A stretch of DNA of 64,000 nt from Bradyrhizobium sp. B097. Its GTDB lineage: Bacteria > Pseudomonadota > Alphaproteobacteria > Rhizobiales > Xanthobacteraceae. The notes under the pieces are model-generated. The model saw nothing but the letters and a program-made list of their open reading frames with translations. It was not told the DNA's origin and did no database searches. Positions within the stretch are counted from its first letter, which is position 1; every line of letters starts with the position of its first letter. Positions 9,573 to 17,585 of this stretch are shown piece after piece. The translations under genes were made by a program, and so were the position numbers. The stretch covers positions 7,684,501 through 7,748,500 of the forward strand of contig NZ_CP152412.1 of assembly GCF_038957035.1 (NCBI RefSeq). The letters are read 5' to 3'.

Positions 9573-10154
9573 CTAGCCAGGTATTCCCGCCGCGACCTGG
9601 CCGCGCAGCCGTTCGAGGCTGAGCAGCGTGTTGGCGCAGGCTTCCGCGACCTCGATCCCCTTGATCACGAAGTGCTTGCGGAAGAAGTCGTAATGCACCT
9701 CGGTCTCGTGGAATTGCTGCGGCGTCAGCACCGCCGAGAACACCGGCACCTCGGTGCGCAACTGCACATCCATCAGCGCCTTGATCACGGTATCGGCGAC
9801 AAATTCGTGGCGGTAGATGCCGCCATCGACGACCAGCCCGGCCGCGACGATCGCGGTGTAGCGGCGGGTCTTCGCCAGCAGCTGCGCATGCAGCGGGATC
9901 TCGAACGAGCCCGGCACCTCGAACACGTCGACGTTGGTGATGTGGCGCGCCTCGATCTCCTTCAGGAAGGAGATGCGGCACTCTTCCACCACATCGCGAT
10001 GCCAGGACGACTGCACGAAGGCAACGCGCTGCGGCTTGGCGAAGTGCGGATGCTCCGGCGCCGGCGGACGAGCCGGCGTATCGGGAGCGCTTGCTGCTTC
10101 GGGGGTTTGGTCTTGAGAAGCTTGAACGTCTTGGTCTTGCAACATCTGATTCAT
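9573..10154 (-). CDS. ribH2: 6,7-dimethyl-8-ribityllumazine synthase, type II
   Basis: Lumazine synthase condenses 5-amino-6-ribitylaminouracil with 3,4-dihydroxy-2-butanone 4-phosphate in the penultimate step of riboflavin synthesis. The 193-residue product has the family core FVQSSWHRDVV, VPGSFEIPLHAQ and GLVVDGGIYRHEFVAD. The last corresponds to the segment with the catalytic His region. The variant residues match the type II (RibH2) lumazine synthases of rhizobia and Brucella rather than the usual icosahedral type. Residues 1-38 are a Gln/Pro/Ala-rich extension. An FMN riboswitch lies 83 bases upstream, and GAGGAAAGCC precedes the ATG. Confidence 0.92.
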   Translation of the reverse strand: MNQMLQDQDVQASQDQTPEAASAPDTPARPPAPEHPHFAKPQRVAFVQSSWHRDVVEECRISFLKEIEARHITNVDVFEVPGSFEIPLHAQLLAKTRRYTAIVAAGLVVDGGIYRHEFVADTVIKALMDVQLRTEVPVFSAVLTPQQFHETEVHYDFFRKHFVIKGIEVAEACANTLLSLERLRGQVAAGIPG

Positions 10155-10236
10155 GGCTTTCCTCTTTCAGGACCAGAATCAGGGCATACGGACAACGACA
10201 CAAGCCCACACGAAATCGCGTTGGCTGCCGCAACCG

Positions 10237-10383
10237 TTCTCTTTCATCCGGACTGTAACCGTCGGCTTCGGAATTGCACCGAATCTGCTGACCCTTCCTC
10301 CGGCTTCGCGGAAGAAGGCGCTCGCGGGCTTGGGCTCATCACCCTTTACCGCCGGTGGGGATTTTCACCCCGCCCTGAGAACA
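10237..10383 (-). ncRNA. FMN riboswitch (RFN element)
   Basis: Read on the minus strand the region begins GTTCTCAGGGCGGGGTGAAA. It continues through CCCCACCGGCGGTAA, AGCCCGCGAGCG, GTCAGCAGATTCGGTG and CCGAAGCCGACGGTTACAGT, and ends CCGGATGAAAGAGAA. These are the conserved helices and joining regions of the RFN element in the right order, and the last bases pair with the first to form P1. It controls ribH2, whose ATG is 83 bases downstream. I see no strong terminator after it, so control of translation or Rho-dependent control is more likely than an intrinsic terminator; that part is inference. Confidence 0.95.
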
Positions 10384-10830
10384 TCGGCACGCCCGGGATG
10401 GACGTGCCTGAGGCGAAATATGACCAAACCGCGACAGCTGGGCAAGCACCTTTGGCATGGGGAAACGGCATGTCCCCATGAGCGCGCTGCGGCCCTTGCA
10501 GAGAGATGTGAGCGCCCGAAAGGCTGATTCACGTGTGCGGCGAAGCGCCTGCCAATGGTTAATAAATCGTTACGCGAACGCCTAGATTCCGATTTGTTCG
10601 CAAAATCACAAGTGTGGCGGAGATCAGCTGTGGACGATGCGCGCTTTGGCTGTGGACGGACTCGGCGTGCGGTTGCGCGGATTCCGCAAATCACATCACT
10701 TCATCGGCGTCAGGTCCAGGGGCATCCGGAAGCCCGGTCAAGGAACTGCACTCGGCCACGACGCAGTATGTCGCAAGTGCCGGCTTCCGTGTGCGTATCA
10801 AGCGATCATAAGAACAAGGTCCGAGACGGC
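10384..10830. other. Intergenic stretch between the riboswitch and the YbjN gene
   Basis: No convincing gene is seen. It should hold the ribH2 promoter on the minus strand and the YbjN-family gene promoter on the plus strand. The AT-richer segment around 10555-10615 is the likeliest place for the plus-strand promoter. GCTGTGGACG-like words occur twice near 10625 and 10655, but they do not match a DnaA box. Confidence 0.4.
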
Positions 10831-11331
10831 ATGTCCCTCCTCGAAAGCATTATCGATTCCCGGAACAACCCGCTTGCGGTGGTCGAAGATATCGCCACCG
10901 ACAACAACTGGGCGTTCGAGCGTTCCGGCGAAGACGAGGTGACGATCGTCTCCAAGGGAGACTGGATCGATTATCAGCTCTCCTTCACCTGGATGGGAGA
11001 GATCGAGGCGCTGCATCTCGCATGCGCCTTCGACATGAAGATGCCGCAAGCGCGCCGCGCCGAAGTGCAGCGGCTGGTCGCCGCGATCAACGAACAACTA
11101 TGGGTCGGCCATTTCGACCTGTGGACCCACACCGGCATGGTGATGCATCGTCAGGCGCTGGTGCTGCCCGGCGGCCTCACCGCCTCCACCGCGCAATGCG
11201 AGGCCATGGTGGTGAACGCGATCCATGCCTGCGAGCGCTATTATCCGGCGTTCCAGTTCGTAGTGTGGGCCGGCAAGTCGACCGCCGAGGCGATGGCCGC
11301 CGCAATGTTCGACACCGAGGGCGAGGCGTAA
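10831..11331 (+). CDS. YbjN domain-containing protein
   Basis: The 166-residue product matches the YbjN (bacterial sensory transduction regulator) domain, a fold related to type III secretion chaperones. Typical features are WAFERSGEDEVTIV, DYQLSFTWMGEIEALHLACA and the C-terminal CERYYPAFQFVVWAG. Function is poorly known; E. coli YbjN has been linked to stress and motility regulation. The ATG at 10831 is chosen because the conserved domain starts at MSLLESIID. The frame is open for 276 bases upstream, but that translation is low in conserved character. A family A repeat follows 19 bases downstream. Confidence 0.8.
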   Translation: MSLLESIIDSRNNPLAVVEDIATDNNWAFERSGEDEVTIVSKGDWIDYQLSFTWMGEIEALHLACAFDMKMPQARRAEVQRLVAAINEQLWVGHFDLWTHTGMVMHRQALVLPGGLTASTAQCEAMVVNAIHACERYYPAFQFVVWAGKSTAEAMAAAMFDTEGEA

Positions 11332-11350
11332 CCGCGTCCGCATGCTCAGT

Positions 11351-11475
11351 GTCGTCCCGGCGAAAGCCGGGACCCATACTCCGCGGCCCCAGTGGTTGAG
11401 CAAACTGCTTGTGGCGCCCGCTTCGCTTTACTAGAACCACCTGCGGTTATGGGTCCCGGCCTTCGCCGGGACGAC
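11351..11475. repeat. Dispersed inverted repeat, family A, copy 2
   Basis: It starts GTCGTCCCGGCGAAAGCCGG and ends GGGTCCCGGCCTTCGCCGGG plus ACGAC, with the shared ACCCATA and GGTTATGGGTCCC words near the arms. It fills the gap between the co-directional YbjN and proC genes and stops six bases before the proC GTG, so any proC ribosome binding site lies at the element's edge. Confidence 0.85.
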
Positions 11476-11480
11476 GAGCG

Positions 11481-12317
11481 GTGACACCTGTGAACACAAG
11501 CAGCGCACTGAAAAATACGACCGGCACCATCGCGCTTGCGGGCGCGGGCAAGATGGGCGGCGCAATGCTGACCGGCTGGCTTGCGCAGGGCCTCTCGCCC
11601 AAGCAGGTCGCGGTGATCGATCCGCATCTTTCGCCTGAGATCTCCGCGCTTGCGGCGAAGGGCGTGCGGCTCAATCCGCTGGCGACGGAGCTCGGCACGG
11701 TCGACACGCTGGTCGTCGCCGTGAAGCCGCAATCGTTCCGCGACGCCGGCGCCGCGCTGAAGGCGCTGGTCGGTCCGTCGACACTCGTGGTCTCGATCAT
11801 GGCCGGCACGACGATGTCAGCGCTGGAAGACGTAGTCGGCGGCGCAGTGGTGCGCGCGATGCCGAATACTCCGGCGGCGATCGGCCGCGGCATCACGGTC
11901 GCGGTGCCCTCAAAGCGCGTCACCGCCGCGCAGCGCGCCATGACCGACGCGCTGCTGAAGGCGACCGGGCTGGTCGAATGGGTCGACGATGAAGGCCTGA
12001 TGGACGCGGTGACCGCGGTCTCCGGCTCCGGCCCGGCCTATGTCTTCCTGCTCGCCGAGGAGCTCGCCCGCGCCGGCGTCGCGGCCGGCCTGCCCGAGCA
12101 GCTCGCGACCACGCTGGCGCGCGCGACCGTCGCCGGCTCCGGCGAGTTGCTGCATCGCTCGGATCTGCCGTCGGCGACGCTGCGGCAGAATGTCACCTCG
12201 CCCGGCGGCACCACCGCTGCCGCGCTCGAGGTGCTGATGGCGAGCGACGGCATGCAGCCGCTGATGACCCGCGCGATCGCCGCCGCGACCCGACGCTCGA
12301 AGGAATTGGCGAAGTAG
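11481..12317 (+). CDS. proC: Pyrroline-5-carboxylate reductase
   Basis: ProC reduces pyrroline-5-carboxylate to proline with NAD(P)H in the cytoplasm. The 278-residue product has the N-terminal Rossmann motif ALAGAGKMGGAML, the MPNTPAAIGRG segment that binds cofactor and substrate, and the C-terminal helical signature AVSGSGPAYVFLLAEEL followed by QNVTSPGGTT, which is diagnostic. The start is a GTG at 11481, or possibly the in-frame GTG at 11490; neither has a strong Shine-Dalgarno sequence because a family A repeat ends directly upstream. Confidence 0.95.
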   Translation: MTPVNTSSALKNTTGTIALAGAGKMGGAMLTGWLAQGLSPKQVAVIDPHLSPEISALAAKGVRLNPLATELGTVDTLVVAVKPQSFRDAGAALKALVGPSTLVVSIMAGTTMSALEDVVGGAVVRAMPNTPAAIGRGITVAVPSKRVTAAQRAMTDALLKATGLVEWVDDEGLMDAVTAVSGSGPAYVFLLAEELARAGVAAGLPEQLATTLARATVAGSGELLHRSDLPSATLRQNVTSPGGTTAAALEVLMASDGMQPLMTRAIAAATRRSKELAK

Positions 12318-12338
12318 CTGCGAGTACACTCCCTGCCC

Positions 12339-12430
12339 GTCACCCTGAGGTGCGAGCGAAAGCGAGCCTCGAAGGGTGCGCGGCCCGTGGCCCATCCTTC
12401 GAGACGCGCTACGCGCTCATCAGGATGACG
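12339..12430. repeat. Dispersed inverted repeat, family C, copy 1
   Basis: The left arm (CGTCACCCTGAGGTGCGAGC and CCTCGAAGGGTG) pairs imperfectly with the right arm (CATCCTTCGAGACGC and GCTCATCAGGATGACG). It sits between the convergent proC and thioesterase genes. A related element is at 34893. Confidence 0.75.
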
Positions 12431-12444
12431 TCTGAATGTGCGGT

Positions 12445-12840
12445 CTAGGCCGCGCCGAGGCGCTTGTTGAAACTCTCGACATTGATCAAACCGCGGGCGT
12501 GGCGGCCTTCGCCGAGCTTGCGCGTGCCCTCAAAGGCCTCGACCGCGAAACGGATCACGCGGCGCTCGACCGCGATCACCTTTGCAGTGGTTCGTACGGT
12601 GGCGCCGACGAGCGCGGCGGCGAGATGGCGGATATCGACCTCGGTCCCGACCGTGACCCAGCCGGGCTGCAGCGCAGCGCGGATGGCATCGCCCGACGCC
12701 ATCTCCATTTCGAGGATCATCATCGGCGTCGCATAGACCATCGGCATGCCGGGCACGAAATGCCCGACCGTACGCTCCGGCGGCACCACGAGCATGCGCT
12801 CGGCGCTCATGCCGATCTTGATGAAGTCGCGTGCGTCCAT
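12445..12840 (-). CDS. FlK-like hotdog thioesterase
   Basis: The 131-residue product matches the fluoroacetyl-CoA thioesterase (FlK) type of single-hotdog enzymes. FlK uses Thr42, Glu50 and His76. Here Thr38, Glu46 and His72 occur with exactly the same spacing, in ATPMMILEME and DIRHLAAA. The rest is typical hotdog sequence (VGTEVDIRHLA, TTAKVIAVERRVIRFAVEAF and a C-terminal GRHARGLIN strand). Relatives are common in alphaproteobacteria and most act on unknown acyl-CoAs, so activity on fluoroacetyl-CoA is possible but not shown. The gene is convergent with proC and lies between repeats. Confidence 0.82.
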   Translation of the reverse strand: MDARDFIKIGMSAERMLVVPPERTVGHFVPGMPMVYATPMMILEMEMASGDAIRAALQPGWVTVGTEVDIRHLAAALVGATVRTTAKVIAVERRVIRFAVEAFEGTRKLGEGRHARGLINVESFNKRLGAA

Positions 12841-12858
12841 TAGCGCCTCAAGGAGACT

Positions 12859-12988
12859 GTCGTCCCGGGCAAGCGAAGCGCGACCCGGGACCCATAACCA
12901 CGAATTTCAGTTGGTCGATGGCTGGGGCCGCAGCCTTTGCCAATCAGCGGCATCGGTGGTTATGGGTCCCTGCTTTCGCAGGGACGAC
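12859..12988. repeat. Dispersed inverted repeat, family A, copy 3
   Basis: It opens GTCGTCCCGGGCAAGCGAAG and closes GTGGTTATGGGTCCCTGC with GCAGGGACGAC. The outer arms and the ACCCATAACCAC core match the other copies; the centre differs. It lies between the thioesterase and tautomerase genes, both on the minus strand. Confidence 0.85.
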
Positions 12989-13005
12989 CCGTGGAGAGAT
13001 AAGGG

Positions 13006-13209
13006 CTATTTCTTCGCCGCAGCCGCGCGCTCGACGAAGGTCTTGCCGCCCTTCATCTTGTGATGCAGCGGCGCTTCATTGATCTGGATCACGACGGCAT
13101 CGGCGTCGACGCCGAGGTTCTTCACCAACGCCTGGGTGATGTCGCGCATCATGCCGGCCTTCTGTTCGTCGGTGCGGCCGGCGGCCATGCTGACAGTGAT
13201 CTCGGGCAT
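13006..13209 (-). CDS. 4-oxalocrotonate tautomerase family protein
   Basis: This small enzyme of 67 residues starts MPEITVSMAAGRTDEQK. After removal of Met1 the amino-terminal Pro becomes the catalytic base of the tautomerase superfamily. The ATG at 13209 is preferred because Pro2 must be N-terminal and GGGAG lies 8 bases upstream; a longer frame upstream is not translated into anything family-like. The body (ALVKNLGVDADAVVIQINE) is the usual beta-alpha-beta unit. The substrate is unknown. The C-terminus is Lys/Ala-rich (ERAAAAKK). Confidence 0.88.
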   Translation of the reverse strand: MPEITVSMAAGRTDEQKAGMMRDITQALVKNLGVDADAVVIQINEAPLHHKMKGGKTFVERAAAAKK

Positions 13210-13271
13210 CGGAATAACTCCCTGGTTGTTGTTGACGCGCAAACCGGTCGTCTGCCGGTTTGGCTGGTGCG

Positions 13272-13315
13272 CCATCTTTTTGAAGATGGATGCGCGGGTC
13301 AAGCCCGCGCATGAC
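13272..13315. repeat. Short dispersed palindrome, family F, copy 1
   Basis: CCATCTTTTTGAAGATGG is a hairpin, and it is joined to a second palindrome, GCGCGGGTCAAGCCCGCGC, followed by ATGAC. It lies between hisS and the tautomerase gene on the minus strand. A related core is at 25088, and a similar palindrome lies inside ileS. Confidence 0.6.
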
Positions 13316-13322
13316 AAACCAG

Positions 13323-14837
13323 CTATCCCCAGTTCACGTCGTGCCGCGCGAGCACCTCGCGAACCTTGGCGACCAGGTCGGCCTCTGCGCAAGAGAACTG
13401 GGCGGGGCGCGTTTCGCGCCATTCCTGATTGGACGCGATCGCGGCCGCCGCCTTGGCGCCCTCGATCAAATCCTTGATCTGCACCTCGCCGCGCGCCTTC
13501 TCATCGGAGCCCTGGATGATCACGCAGGGCGAGTTGCGGCGGTCGGCATATTTGAGCTGGTTGCCCATGTTCTTCGGGTTGCCGAGATAGAGCTCGGCGC
13601 GGATGCCGGCCTGGCGCAGCTGGGCAACCATCTTCTGGTAATCGGCGACGCGGTCGCGATCGAACACGGTGACGACGACGGGCCCGAACCCGGCCTGCGT
13701 ATCGAGTTGGCCGAGCATCGTCAGCGCGGCCTGCAGCCGCGAGACGCCGATCGAGAAGCCGGTGGCAGGCACTGGCTCGCCGCGGAAGCGCGAGACGAGG
13801 CCGTCGTAGCGGCCGCCGCCACCGACCGAGCCGAACCGAACCGGGCGGCCCTTCTCGTCCTTGGTGTCGAGCAGCAGCTCAACCTCGTAGACCGGGCCGG
13901 TGTAGTATTCGAGGCCGCGAACGACGGTGGGGTCGATGCGGATGCGATCCGCGCCATAGCCCGACGCAGCGACCAGTTTCGCGATCTCTTCGAGCTCGCT
14001 CACCCCGGCCTGACCAACTTCACTCTTCGCGAGGTAGGTCTCGGCCGCAGCGATGGCGTCTTTCCAATCGTCGCGCTTCTGCGTGACGGCCAGAACGATA
14101 TCGGCATCCGCCGGGCTCAGCTCGGCGCCCTTGGTAAAGTCGCCCTTGCCCTCTTCGCCGCCATCCCACCGCCCGGGACCGAGCAGCTTGCGAACCTCAT
14201 CGGCAGGAAACTTGTCGAGCTTGTCGATCGCGCGCAGCACCGTGAGCCTGCGGCCTGCGTTCTCGTCGCCGCCGAGACCGATCGCCTCGAGCACGCCGTC
14301 GAGCACCTTGCGGTTGTTCACCTTCACGACATAGGAGCCGCGCGGAATCCCCAGCGCTTCCATCGTGTCGGCCGCCATCATGCAAATCTCGGCGTCGGCC
14401 GCCGACGTCGCCGAGCCGACCGTATCGGCATCGAACTGCATGAACTGGCGGAAGCGGCCGGGACCCGGCTTCTCGTTGCGGAAGACATAACCGAACCGAT
14501 AGGACCGATAAGGCTTCGGCAGTGCGTCGAAGTTCTCCGCGACATAGCGCGCGAGCGGCGCGGTCAGGTCGTAGCGCAGCGAGATCCACTGCTCGTCATC
14601 GTCCTGGAACGAGAACACGCCCTCGTTGGGCCGGTCCTGGTCGGGCAGGAATTTGCCGAGCGCGTCGGTATATTCCATCGCCGGCGTCTCCACCGGCTCG
14701 AAGCCGTAGAGCTCGTAGACGGCGCGGATCTTCTCGACCATCGCCCGCGTGGCATTGATCGCGGCCGGGCCGCGATCTTCCAGCCCGCGCGGCAGGCGCG
14801 CCTTCAGTTTCTGGGGTTTTTTGGGTTTCTCGGCCAT
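13323..14837 (-). CDS. hisS: Histidyl-tRNA synthetase
   Basis: HisS charges tRNA-His with histidine. This is a class II synthetase of 504 residues. Motif 1 lies in the [20 protein letters not shown] region. Motif 2 includes [17 protein letters not shown] and the [20 protein letters not shown] loop. The histidine-specific [13 protein letters not shown] motif and motif 3 ([13 protein letters not shown]) follow, and the C-terminal anticodon domain starts near VVVTVFDRD. Length and order fit the alphaproteobacterial form. It is divergently placed with respect to nothing nearby; the tautomerase gene follows on the same strand. Confidence 0.96.
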   Translation of the reverse strand: MAEKPKKPQKLKARLPRGLEDRGPAAINATRAMVEKIRAVYELYGFEPVETPAMEYTDALGKFLPDQDRPNEGVFSFQDDDEQWISLRYDLTAPLARYVAENFDALPKPYRSYRFGYVFRNEKPGPGRFRQFMQFDADTVGSATSAADAEICMMAADTMEALGIPRGSYVVKVNNRKVLDGVLEAIGLGGDENAGRRLTVLRAIDKLDKFPADEVRKLLGPGRWDGGEEGKGDFTKGAELSPADADIVLAVTQKRDDWKDAIAAAETYLAKSEVGQAGVSELEEIAKLVAASGYGADRIRIDPTVVRGLEYYTGPVYEVELLLDTKDEKGRPVRFGSVGGGGRYDGLVSRFRGEPVPATGFSIGVSRLQAALTMLGQLDTQAGFGPVVVTVFDRDRVADYQKMVAQLRQAGIRAELYLGNPKNMGNQLKYADRRNSPCVIIQGSDEKARGEVQIKDLIEGAKAAAAIASNQEWRETRPAQFSCAEADLVAKVREVLARHDVNWG

Positions 14838-14910
14838 TGGCGGCGTTTACCAGCGGACGCGCAAGGCGGCAACCCGGCTCTGCGCCTCCGCCGCCGCCGA
14901 ACACCGGTCC

Positions 14911-15417
14911 TCAGGACTGCTCCATCCGCGCGCGAAGCGCGTCGGCGTCGGCCTTCGGCATCGATTTCAGCAGGGGCTTGATGGTCTCGCCGCCGACGAT
15001 CTTGCCGTTGCGCATGAACATCCAGTCGGAGATGTCGGCCTGCTTGAACTCGGCGAGGTCGCCGGCCCGCTTGCCCGGCAAATCGCGTGGCTGGTTGGCG
15101 AACCGGCCGGAATAGCCGCCGCTCGGCAGCTTCTTCACCTCGCGCATCCAGATGTGCTCGCCCTCGTTGCGATGGGTCGGAAAACGGACCTTGAGCGAGT
15201 GCTGGGTCTCCGACGGCTTGGGCGCCTCATAGGAGGCCCAGAACGCCGGAAGCGTCTCGCGCGCACGGCTGATCGCGGCGTTCATCTCCGGGTCGGCCGT
15301 ACGGACATCGATCACAGGCGAGTGGTCCTCGGCGCGCGCCGTGTTGGTTCCGGTGAGCGCGAACGCAGCCGCAATCAGCACGGCACAGATCAGACGTGTT
15401 ACGGGAGTTTTGGTCAT
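14911..15417 (-). CDS. Exported DUF2314 domain protein
   Basis: The 168-residue product starts with a clear signal peptide (CAVLIAAAFALTGTNTARA, cleavage near residue 29). Residues about 55-150 match DUF2314: FWASYEAPKPSETQHSLKV, EHIWMREVK, then YSGRFANQP and ADISDWMFMRNGKIVGG. Function is unknown; the domain is common in secreted and cytoplasmic proteins of proteobacteria. The ATG at 15417 is chosen over an in-frame TTG four codons upstream. No clear Shine-Dalgarno sequence is seen for either. Confidence 0.75.
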   Translation of the reverse strand: MTKTPVTRLICAVLIAAAFALTGTNTARAEDHSPVIDVRTADPEMNAAISRARETLPAFWASYEAPKPSETQHSLKVRFPTHRNEGEHIWMREVKKLPSGGYSGRFANQPRDLPGKRAGDLAEFKQADISDWMFMRNGKIVGGETIKPLLKSMPKADADALRARMEQS

Positions 15418-15555
15418 GTCATCACGCAAGTGAGGGATTGTTTGAAGCGGGAGGCGAGACTTGGTCGCGCGCTCGCGGCAGGCCGTTCATACGATGACGG
15501 CAGACAACACGGAAAAATGACGACCGAAGCGAAGCGTCGGCTTGTCGGTGTCCCA

Positions 15556-15593
15556 AAGCGAAAGCGCCTCTCCCCTGCACAGGAAGAGGCGCC
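15556..15593 (-). terminator. Probable rho-independent terminator of ilvE
   Basis: On the minus strand GCGCCTCT pairs with AGAGGCGC around a 13-base loop and is followed by TTTCGCTTTGGG. It starts 34 bases past the ilvE stop. The T tract is interrupted, so confidence is moderate. Confidence 0.5.
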
Positions 15594-15626
15594 AAATCGA
15601 AGCAGGTCAGCGGTGGAACCGCAGTG

Positions 15627-16706
15627 TCAGCCGACGTTCCTGATCCAATTATGCGGGTCGTTGGTGCGACCGTACTGGATGTCGACCAGCTTCTTGCGCA
15701 GGCCCATCGCGACCGGGCCGGCGACGCCGCCGCTGATCTGGAAGTCGCCGCTCGCCGAGCACACCTTGCCGATCGGCGAGATCACGGCCGCGGTGCCGCA
15801 GGCGAAAGCCTCCTTCAGCTTGCCGCTGGCGGCATCAGTGCGCCATTGCTGGATCGTGTAGGGCTCCTCGCGCACGCGCGTGCCGGTATCCTTGGCAAGC
15901 GCGATGATCGAGTCGCGAGTGATGCCGGGCAGGATGGTGCCGAGCGGCGGCGTCAGCAGCGAGCCGTCGTCGAAGGCGAAGAAGATGTTCATGCCGCCGA
16001 GCTCCTCGATGTAGCGGCGCTCGATCGCATCAAGGAACACGACCTGGTCGCAACCGCGCTCGATCGCTTCGGCCTGCGCGCGCAGGCTTGCGGCATAATT
16101 GCCGCCGCACTTGACGGCGCCGGTGCCACCGATCGCGGCCCGCGTATAATTCTCCGACACCCAGATCGACACCGGCGCGGGACCGCCCTTGAAGTAGGAG
16201 CCGACCGGCGAAGCGATGACGGAGAAGATGTATTCCGCCGACGGCTTCACGCCGAGGAAGACCTCGCTCGCGATCATGAATGGCCGCAGATAGAGACTGC
16301 CCTCGCCGCCCGGGATCCAGGCGCGATCCATCCGCACCAGCTGCTCGACCGCCTCGATGAACACGTCCTCGGGCAGCGGCGCCATCGCCATGCGATCGGC
16401 CGAATCGTGGAAGCGCCGGGCATTGGCGTCGGGACGGAACAGGTTCACACCGCCATCGTCGCGCCGGTAGGCCTTGAGACCTTCGAAAATCTCCTGGGCG
16501 TAGTGCAGCACCGCGCCAGCCGGATCGAGCGGAAAATTCGCACGTGCCTCGACGCGGGCGCTGTGCCACCCCTTGCCCTGGCTGTAGCGGACGATCGCCA
16601 TGTGGTCGGTAAAGACGCGGCCGAAGCCCGGGTCCACGAGCTTCGCCGCACGATCCTTGTCGGACGTGGCGTTCGGCGAAGGCTGGATGTCGAATTTCAA
16701 AGTCAT
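15627..16706 (-). CDS. ilvE: Branched-chain amino acid aminotransferase
   Basis: This PLP-dependent fold-type IV transaminase carries out the last step of Leu, Ile and Val synthesis and the first of their breakdown. The 359-residue product is of the longer bacterial/eukaryotic BCAT type. Lys199 in GTGAVKCGGNYAAS is the PLP lysine. EIFEGLKAY (72-80), SLYLRPF and the phosphate-binding GTAAVISPIG segment are also present. The ATG at 16706 has GGAAAG 10 bases upstream; a longer in-frame start has no support. A terminator-like hairpin follows. It is divergent from the MarR gene. Confidence 0.95.
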   Translation of the reverse strand: MTLKFDIQPSPNATSDKDRAAKLVDPGFGRVFTDHMAIVRYSQGKGWHSARVEARANFPLDPAGAVLHYAQEIFEGLKAYRRDDGGVNLFRPDANARRFHDSADRMAMAPLPEDVFIEAVEQLVRMDRAWIPGGEGSLYLRPFMIASEVFLGVKPSAEYIFSVIASPVGSYFKGGPAPVSIWVSENYTRAAIGGTGAVKCGGNYAASLRAQAEAIERGCDQVVFLDAIERRYIEELGGMNIFFAFDDGSLLTPPLGTILPGITRDSIIALAKDTGTRVREEPYTIQQWRTDAASGKLKEAFACGTAAVISPIGKVCSASGDFQISGGVAGPVAMGLRKKLVDIQYGRTNDPHNWIRNVG

Positions 16707-17036
16707 TTTTCTTGCTTTCCGCTGTCGAAACCGGCGCCATACCGGGCGACGGCCTGTTTCCCCCGGAGCCATCAGGCTCGGCTGGTGCGAACTTCACCAC
16801 CGCCGGCAACCCGGCCGGTTTCCATCGCCAACATGCCGTTTAGACATGCTTTTGCGGAGTGCTGAAGTCCAGTATGTTTGCCGAAATGCCGCTCGACAAT
16901 CGCACGGTAGTCCAATTTGCGGCCCAAACCGCCTCACAGGCTTTTTCAGGCCGCCTCAAACGCTGTCGCGGACGGAACGATCTAATGTTTCGTCGTGACA
17001 GGCAGTTTTGTAACATTGAACCCAAGATACGTCAAT
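16707..17036. other. Divergent promoter region between ilvE and the MarR gene
   Basis: No gene is seen. The segment near 16970-17036 is AT-richer than its surroundings (TTTTGTAACATTGAACCC and CGTCAATATGAC) and probably carries the MarR-operon promoter. GTCAATATGAC at about 17031-17041 is a small palindrome over the chosen start codon and could be an autoregulatory site. Confidence 0.4.
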
Positions 17037-17585
17037 ATGACTGACATAAATATCTCAGGCATGGCTGCCAAGCCCGATTCGCAGGGAGATGATCACGCTC
17101 CTGCGGCGGGCGGCCGCGACCTGCGCTGGGACATCATCGAGCTGTTGTTCTTCGCCTACCGTGACTTTGTCGGCGACGCCGACCAGGAACTGGAGGCGTT
17201 CGGCTTCGGCCGCGCCCACCACCGCGTCATCCACTTCGTCACCCGCTATCCCGGCCTGAAGGTCGCCGACCTGCTCGACGTCCTGCGCATCACCAAGCAG
17301 TCGCTCGGACGCGTGCTCAAGCAACTGCTGGACGAAGGCTACATCGTGCAGAAGACCGGCAACAACGACCGCCGGCAGCGCCTGCTCTACGCAACGCCGA
17401 AGGGCGAGGCGCTGGTCGCCAAGCTCGCAGGGCTGCAGACCGACCGCATCAACCGCGCCATCGCCGGCATCGATCCGGCCGGCGTCGAGACGGTTCGCCA
17501 ATTCCTCCGCGCGATGATCGACCGCGACGATCCCGACAAGGTGCTCGAAGCGATCTTCGGCGGCGGCAAAAAAACAAGGGAGTGA
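17037..17585 (+). CDS. MarR family transcriptional regulator (PetP-like)
   Basis: The 182-residue product has the MarR winged helix: RVIHFVTRYPGLKVADLLDV, recognition helix ITKQSLGRVLKQLLDEGYI and wing GNNDRRQRLLYATPKGE. The C-terminal helices form the dimer interface. It overlaps the next gene by four bases (GTGA), so the two are translationally coupled. A MarR gene directly before an OmpR-type regulator recalls the PetP-PetR pair of Rhodobacter capsulatus, which is needed for cytochrome bc1 expression; that link is by gene order and domain type only. The start could also be the ATG at 17061. Confidence 0.85.
   Translation: MTDINISGMAAKPDSQGDDHAPAAGGRDLRWDIIELLFFAYRDFVGDADQELEAFGFGRAHHRVIHFVTRYPGLKVADLLDVLRITKQSLGRVLKQLLDEGYIVQKTGNNDRRQRLLYATPKGEALVAKLAGLQTDRINRAIAGIDPAGVETVRQFLRAMIDRDDPDKVLEAIFGGGKKTRE

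Noticed and set aside
10620..10665. GCTGTGGAC words as DnaA boxes of a replication origin
   Set aside because: They miss the TGTGGATAA consensus at key positions, and no dnaA, hemE or parAB gene is nearby.
10555..10830. Extended N-terminus for the YbjN protein
   Set aside because: The extra 92 codons are Arg/Ser-rich and not domain-like; the family begins at the ATG at 10831.
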